Assembly (NCBI GenBank): GCA_023512255.1
Contig: JAILZY010000004.1
Coordinates: 1-64,000, forward strand
DNA length: 64,000 nt
Reading direction: 5' to 3'
Source of the DNA: a bacterium
GTDB taxonomy: Bacteria > SZUA-182 > DTGQ01
In this document: positions 58,641-64,000 of the stretch, one piece after another
How positions within the stretch are numbered: position 1 is the first letter of the stretch
Layout: each line of letters starts with the position of its first letter
Notes under the pieces: model-generated
Told to the model about the DNA's origin: nothing
Databases searched by the model: none
What the model saw: the letters and a program-made list of their open reading frames with translations, nothing else
Translations under genes and position numbers: made by a program

Positions 58641-61079
58641 ATGTTTGAACGGTTTACTGAAAGAGCAAGAAGAACTATAGTCTTGGCTCGCGAAGAAGCG
58701 ATAAGGTTAGGAAATCCATATCTGGGAACGGAGCACGTGCTCCTTGGACTGGTCAAAAAGGATGATAATACAGCCGCAAGGATTTTGAAGGAAAGCAACA
58801 TTGAACTGGACGAGATTCGGTTCGAGGTTGAGCGGAGAATCACTAAGCAGACGCCCAGGCCAGAGATAGGAGAAATCCCATTTACAGCCAGATCCAAAAA
58901 GGTGCTTGAGTTGGCTATTGATGAGGCAAAGTTGATGGGACATAACTATATCGGCACCGGGCATTTGCTTCTGGGACTGATGCGGGAAGGTGAGGGAATC
59001 GGTGCTGGTGTGCTGGAGGATATGCGGCTTGACCTGGCCGAGGTGCGCAAGAAGGTTATGGAATATGCTAACGCTTCTAAGTACGACTTGAAAGAGGCTC
59101 CAAAGACTGAAACCTTGGATGAGTTTGGTCGGGACATCACCAAATTGGCCCGCAGTGGAAAGCTCGATCCGGTTATCGGCCGTGATGATGAAATCGAGCG
59201 AGTTATCCAAATCCTGAGCCGTCGGACCAAGAACAACCCAGCTCTGATCGGAGAGCCCGGGGTTGGGAAAACGGCAATTGTCGAGGGTTTGGCTCAACGG
59301 ATCGTCGACAATTCCGTACCGCGGATTTTGGCCAACAAAAGGATTGTAACCTTAGACCTTGGGCTTTTGGTGGCTGGGACCAAATATCGCGGTCAGTTTG
59401 AAGAAAGGCTCAAGGCCATTATGAAGGAAATTTCCCAGGCCGACAATATCATCCTCTTTATTGATGAGCTGCATACCCTGGTTGGGGCTGGAGCCGCTGA
59501 GGGCTCAATCGATGCTTCTAACATGTTAAAGCCTGCCCTGTCCAGAGGAGAGTTGCAGTGTATCGGGGCCACTACCCTGGGAGAATATCGAAAATATATC
59601 GAAAAGGACGGGGCTTTGGAGCGCAGGTTTCAAACAGTAATGGTCAACCCTCCGACTGTAGAGCAGACCATTCAGATTATCAAGGGGCTGCAAAACCGGT
59701 ATGAGGAGCATCACGGGGTTCACTACAGTGAGGAGGCCATTATTGAGGCTGTTCGGCTCTCCGACCGCTATATCACTGACCGTTTTATGCCGGATAAGGC
59801 TATTGATGTGATTGACGAAGCTGGCTCTCGGGCCAGGGTCAACAGTACGGCTTTGCCTGCCGAGCTGAAGGAGATCAAAGCTAAGATCGAAGAGACTAAG
59901 CGGGAAAAAGAGACGGCTATCCGGGTTCAAGATTTTGAGAAAGCCGCTTCCCTGCGAGACATGGAAAGGAAAATGCGGCTTAAGTTTGAAACCCTAAGCA
60001 AGAAGTGGTTTGAACGGCAGAAGAAAGCCACCTTGACCGTAACGGCCGAGGATGTGGCCTATGTAGTCTCTAAATGGACCGGTATTCCGCTCTTCAAGCT
60101 GGAAGAGAAAGAGTCAACCAGGCTGCTGCATATGGAAGATGAGCTGCGCAAGAAAATTATTGGTCAGGAGGAGGCTATTCAAGCCGTAGCTCGGGCTATA
60201 AAACGATCCCGGACCGGGGTCAAGAGTATCAGTCGGCCTATCGGCTCCTTTATCTTCCTTGGGCCTACCGGAGTGGGGAAGACAGAGCTGGCCAAGAGAC
60301 TGGCTGAGCTGTTATTTGGTAAAGAAGATGCCATGATCCGGATCGATATGTCAGAGTATAGTGAGAAATTCTCGGTCTCCCGGCTGGTTGGTGCTCCCCC
60401 GGGCTATGTGGGCTATGAAGAGGGTGGACAGTTAACCGAGCGAGTGCGTAGGCGGCCCTATTCAGTGGTTTTGATTGATGAGATTGAAAAAGCCAATCCC
60501 GAAATATTCAATATCTTGCTGCAGGTTTTGGATGAGGGACAGCTAACCGACAGTCATGGGCGACACGTGGATTTCAAGAACACTGTTCTGATCATGACTT
60601 CTAATCTTGCGGCTCGAAACATCGAACAGAAAACAACTCTCGGTTTTCAGAAATCAGATGAGGTTTTCTCCTACAATCGGATGAAAGATATTATCATGGA
60701 TGCCATGAAGAAGACCTTCAATCCAGAATTTTTAAATCGGATTGATGAAATTATTATCTTCCATCCTCTCAAGGAGGAACATATTCGGAAAATCATGGGT
60801 TTAGCTATTCAGGAGCTGAACTGTCGGCTAGAGAGCAAAAAGCTCTCTATAGAGCTGAAGCCGGAAGCAGAAGAGTGGCTTTTGAAGAAAGGGTATCAAC
60901 CCGATTATGGTGCTCGGCCAATTAAGCGGGTCATTCAGCGGTATATTGAAGATCCAATTTCGGAAGAGTTGCTGAAGGGAAATTTCAAGGAAGGGGATTC
61001 TATCCAGATTGGGGTTGAGAATGGAGAGATTACCTTCGTTAAGAAGAGCCCTCGGAAGGAACAACTTGTGCTACTCTAG
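58641..61079 (+). CDS. clpC: ATP-dependent Clp protease ATP-binding subunit ClpC
   Basis: Clp_[21 protein letters not shown], two AAA+ modules, UVR-like [23 protein letters not shown]. Confidence 0.97.
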   Translation: MFERFTERARRTIVLAREEAIRLGNPYLGTEHVLLGLVKKDDNTAARILKESNIELDEIRFEVERRITKQTPRPEIGEIPFTARSKKVLELAIDEAKLMGHNYIGTGHLLLGLMREGEGIGAGVLEDMRLDLAEVRKKVMEYANASKYDLKEAPKTETLDEFGRDITKLARSGKLDPVIGRDDEIERVIQILSRRTKNNPALIGEPGVGKTAIVEGLAQRIVDNSVPRILANKRIVTLDLGLLVAGTKYRGQFEERLKAIMKEISQADNIILFIDELHTLVGAGAAEGSIDASNMLKPALSRGELQCIGATTLGEYRKYIEKDGALERRFQTVMVNPPTVEQTIQIIKGLQNRYEEHHGVHYSEEAIIEAVRLSDRYITDRFMPDKAIDVIDEAGSRARVNSTALPAELKEIKAKIEETKREKETAIRVQDFEKAASLRDMERKMRLKFETLSKKWFERQKKATLTVTAEDVAYVVSKWTGIPLFKLEEKESTRLLHMEDELRKKIIGQEEAIQAVARAIKRSRTGVKSISRPIGSFIFLGPTGVGKTELAKRLAELLFGKEDAMIRIDMSEYSEKFSVSRLVGAPPGYVGYEEGGQLTERVRRRPYSVVLIDEIEKANPEIFNILLQVLDEGQLTDSHGRHVDFKNTVLIMTSNLAARNIEQKTTLGFQKSDEVFSYNRMKDIIMDAMKKTFNPEFLNRIDEIIIFHPLKEEHIRKIMGLAIQELNCRLESKKLSIELKPEAEEWLLKKGYQPDYGARPIKRVIQRYIEDPISEELLKGNFKEGDSIQIGVENGEITFVKKSPRKEQLVLL

Positions 61080-61168
61080 GAGCAAGCTTTTGATAGCTAT
61101 ACACTTTATGCAGGAGAGGGAAAGGTTGATTGTTGCCAGCCGCCCCCGAAATCTGGTAAAGTAGGGGC

Positions 61169-63430
61169 ATGCGAGTTCAGACTACAGTAGTTTTCCGGCT
61201 ACTATTATGTGTGGCGGCTGGTCTTATCCTGGGAGCAGGATGGGAAGGCCTTGCTGTTAAGGAAATTAATATCCAAGGGAACCGGAAAATCGAGCGACAG
61301 GCTATCCTGCATAAAATTCAAACGAAAATTGGGCAACCATTTAGTCAGGGGAAGATTGACCAAGATATAAAAGCTATCTATGCGATCGGATATTTTGAAA
61401 ATATCAAGGTAGATGTCAAAGAAGTTGAAGGAGGCCTTTCAGTAACCTATATAGTTACTGAAAGGCCTTTAATTAAGAAAATCACCTTTTCTGGCAACAA
61501 AAAGATTAAGACCGAGACCCTTCAAGAGAAGATAGATCTGACGAGTGGAAGTATTCTAAATCCCTACCTGGTCAAAAAAAATGTCCAAGGCTTGACCCAG
61601 TTTTATAGAGATGAGGGCTATTATCTTGTTCAGATTAGCTACCGGACAGAGAAAATTTCCGAAGATCAGATCGAGCTAATCTTTGATATTCAGGAAGGAA
61701 AAAAGGTTAAAATCCGCCAAGTAATCATTGAAGGCAACCGCAGCTATTCGGAAAAAGAGCTTAAGAAGGTTTTGAAAACTAAAAAGCGCGGCCTCTTTTC
61801 CTTTATTACCTCATCAGGATATCTGAAAAAGGACGTCCTATCTCAGGATATCGACAGACTTGAGGATTTTTACCTAAATCATGGCTTTATTCACGTTGCT
61901 ATCGGGGAGCCGAAAGTTTCCTTTGATCCGCAAAAACAGGGGCTAACGATTACGATTCCTCTTTCGGAAGGCGATCAATACCGGATTGGAAAGATCAGGA
62001 TAGAGGGGAACAAGGTCATTTCAACCAGCCAGATTTATCTGCAACTTAGGATCAGGGAAGGCGAGATCTTCAATCGGGCCAAGCTGCGCCAGGATGTGTC
62101 GGCTATTCAAGATCTATATGCCAATCAAGGGTATCTCTTTACCCATATCCTGCCGATGACCAATGAAATACCCGAAGAAAAAAAGGTTGATCTAACCCTT
62201 AAGATTGAAGAGGGAGGGTTGACCTACGTAAACCGGATCAAGATTTTGGGCAATGTCAAGACCAGGGATAAGGTTATCCGCCGAGAGATGGAAGTTCAGG
62301 AAGGGGATATTTTCCGCAGCCACAAGGTGCGGCAAAGCTATAATAACATCAACAACCTGGGATTCTTTGAGGAAGTCAATCTCGATATTCAACCTGAGCC
62401 GGAGAAGAATAAGGTTGACTTATTGATTAAGGTCAAAGAGCGCATGACTGGCCAGATGAGCATCGGCGGAGGCTATAGCTCGGTGGATAACTTCGTCGGT
62501 ACGGCTGAAATCAAGCAGGGGAATTTATTTGGGCTGGGCGAGCAACTATTTTTATCCGCCGAGATCTCCAGTAGGAGAAGCACCTACGATCTAGGTTTTA
62601 CCGAGCCCTGGCTATTCGATATCCCTTTGAGCGCGGGATTTGATATCTACTATGTAGATAAGGAGTTTGATACCTTCACCAAGACCTCGCGGGGAGGAGA
62701 TCTTCGACTTGGCTATCCGGTGGCTGAGTATAGCCGGCTCTCCGGGACCTATCTCTATGAAAAGGTAAATATTAAAGTTGAGGATCCTAATTCGGCTTCG
62801 TATGACATCAGGGAAGCCGAGGGCAAATCCTCAACCAGCAGTCTTCGTCTGTCGCTGGCCAGAGATAGCCGAGACAACCGGATCAAACCTACCAGCGGCT
62901 CGCTAAACAGGATCTCGTTTCAATTTGCCGGTGGCTTTTTAGGAGGGAGTAATTACTTTACCAAGACCATCCTGGAAAGTGGCTGGCATTTTCCGATTTG
63001 GAAACAACTTGTTCTCTCCTTGCACGGCAAAATCGGCTATGCCGCCGGGTATGAGAGTCGGCCGCTGCCTGTGTTTGAGCGATTTTATGTCGGTGGGCTA
63101 GATACGGTGCGGGGATACCGCGACCGCTCCATCGGGCCTAAGGATGAGCGGGGAGATCCTGTGGGCGGGAATAAATTGGTGGTAACTAATGTGGAGTTTA
63201 ATTTTCCCATCTATGATATTATTCGGGGGGTTATATTTTGGGATGCAGGAAATGTGTTTGTCGAGGGGGAGGAATTTTTTGACCAGCCTCTAAGGATGGG
63301 GGCAGGGCTGGGGGTTCGCTTTTTTACCCCTATTGGCCCCTTAAGGCTAGATTGGGGACGGGTGATAAACTATCGTCCTGAAGACAGAAGCCGCTCCCAG
63401 ATTCATTTTGCTATTGGTACCTATTTTTAA
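61169..63430 (+). CDS. bamA: Outer membrane protein assembly factor BamA
   Basis: Signal peptide, five POTRA-like repeats, Omp85 barrel with GGLDTVRGY, C-terminal F. Confidence 0.96.
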   Translation: MRVQTTVVFRLLLCVAAGLILGAGWEGLAVKEINIQGNRKIERQAILHKIQTKIGQPFSQGKIDQDIKAIYAIGYFENIKVDVKEVEGGLSVTYIVTERPLIKKITFSGNKKIKTETLQEKIDLTSGSILNPYLVKKNVQGLTQFYRDEGYYLVQISYRTEKISEDQIELIFDIQEGKKVKIRQVIIEGNRSYSEKELKKVLKTKKRGLFSFITSSGYLKKDVLSQDIDRLEDFYLNHGFIHVAIGEPKVSFDPQKQGLTITIPLSEGDQYRIGKIRIEGNKVISTSQIYLQLRIREGEIFNRAKLRQDVSAIQDLYANQGYLFTHILPMTNEIPEEKKVDLTLKIEEGGLTYVNRIKILGNVKTRDKVIRREMEVQEGDIFRSHKVRQSYNNINNLGFFEEVNLDIQPEPEKNKVDLLIKVKERMTGQMSIGGGYSSVDNFVGTAEIKQGNLFGLGEQLFLSAEISSRRSTYDLGFTEPWLFDIPLSAGFDIYYVDKEFDTFTKTSRGGDLRLGYPVAEYSRLSGTYLYEKVNIKVEDPNSASYDIREAEGKSSTSSLRLSLARDSRDNRIKPTSGSLNRISFQFAGGFLGGSNYFTKTILESGWHFPIWKQLVLSLHGKIGYAAGYESRPLPVFERFYVGGLDTVRGYRDRSIGPKDERGDPVGGNKLVVTNVEFNFPIYDIIRGVIFWDAGNVFVEGEEFFDQPLRMGAGLGVRFFTPIGPLRLDWGRVINYRPEDRSRSQIHFAIGTYF

Positions 63431-63533
63431 TTTCTTACAGTTTTTCATTTTTCTGGTTAACAGACAACCTTAAAGAAGGGAAGGGTGTGCTGTTACCGGA
63501 AGAAAAGATATAATCAGACAGGAGAACGAGAGA

Positions 63534-64000
63534 ATGATGAGGATAATGGAGTCAAAATGTAAATTTTTCGTTTCACTTGCTGTGATTGCCACAGGAGTTA
63601 TTTTCTCTGCTCACCCTTTGTTTGCGGCTCAAAGCCAGCTCAAAGCTACTAACACAGGCGGCGTTGCCTATATTGATAGCCAGCGGGTTGTGGATGAGTC
63701 CAAGGCCGGTCGCGCCTCTCTTAAGGAACTGGAGGATTTTAAAAAGAAAAATGAAGAGGAGCTGGCTAAGCGGGATAGGGAAATTAAGGAGCTGGAAGAT
63801 GAGCTTCAGAAGCAGAAGATGGCCCTCTCTGCCGAGGCTCAGAATAAAAAGGAGGAGACCATTCGCCGCAAAGGCATTGAGTTAAAAAGGTTCAAAGAGG
63901 ATAAGGAGCAGGAATTAAAAGAGCTGTATTTCAAACATCTGAATAAGATCAAAGAGGAAATCATCCAGATTGTCCGCAAAATCGGCCAGGAGAAGGGATA
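63534..64000 (+). CDS. OmpH/Skp-family periplasmic chaperone (truncated by window end)
   Basis: MMRIMESKCKFFVSLAVIATGVIFSAHPLFAAQ..GGVAYIDSQRVVDESKAGRASLKELEDFKKK; downstream of bamA; open to 64000. Confidence 0.9.
   Translation, partial: MMRIMESKCKFFVSLAVIATGVIFSAHPLFAAQSQLKATNTGGVAYIDSQRVVDESKAGRASLKELEDFKKKNEEELAKRDREIKELEDELQKQKMALSAEAQNKKEETIRRKGIELKRFKEDKEQELKELYFKHLNKIKEEIIQIVRKIGQEKG

Noticed and set aside
63586-63885. 99-aa ORF at the right edge
   Set aside because: Out of frame with the clear Skp/OmpH ORF (63534 to end), which the track omitted because it runs off the window

Overview
A 64 kb chromosomal window from a diderm (Gram-negative-type) bacterium. The envelope genes BamA, Skp/OmpH, Lnt, LolCDE-type exporter and PBP1A support this; the taxon cannot be named from sequence alone. 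Most of the window is housekeeping: purB-purC-purF, queE-queC, ispH, nadE, pyrR-pyrB-pyrC, eno, ftsB-like, nrdD/trx/nrdG, glgA, cinA-thpR-recA-recX, ssrA-smpB, yidD, pgsA, lnt, prfB, lolC/E-lolD, clpC, bamA and skp (cut by the window edge). I found no prophage, IS transposase, cas genes, rRNA or tRNA. The most interesting signals are non-coding or architectural. (1) A DnaA-box cluster between eno and nrdD (39.35-39.98 kb) has four perfect TTATCCACA boxes arranged as a degenerate ~315 bp duplication, next to AT-rich direct repeats, and is a candidate oriC or DnaA-control region. (2) A dispersed intergenic three-hairpin element has two full copies and one inverted partial copy, with base differences that compensate across the stems. 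(3) A degenerate CRISPR-like interspersed repeat array with ~62 bp period lies between ftsB and eno, with no cas genes. (4) An NtrC-type regulator carries three tandem Fis-type HTH domains and an altered GAFTGA loop. (5) IspH is fused to a UbiA-like prenyltransferase. (6) A HEPN protein, a lone receiver domain and PBP1A overlap in one operon. (7) prfB has a canonical +1 programmed frameshift that the ORF track misses. Everything was read by eye; no searches or folding were run.
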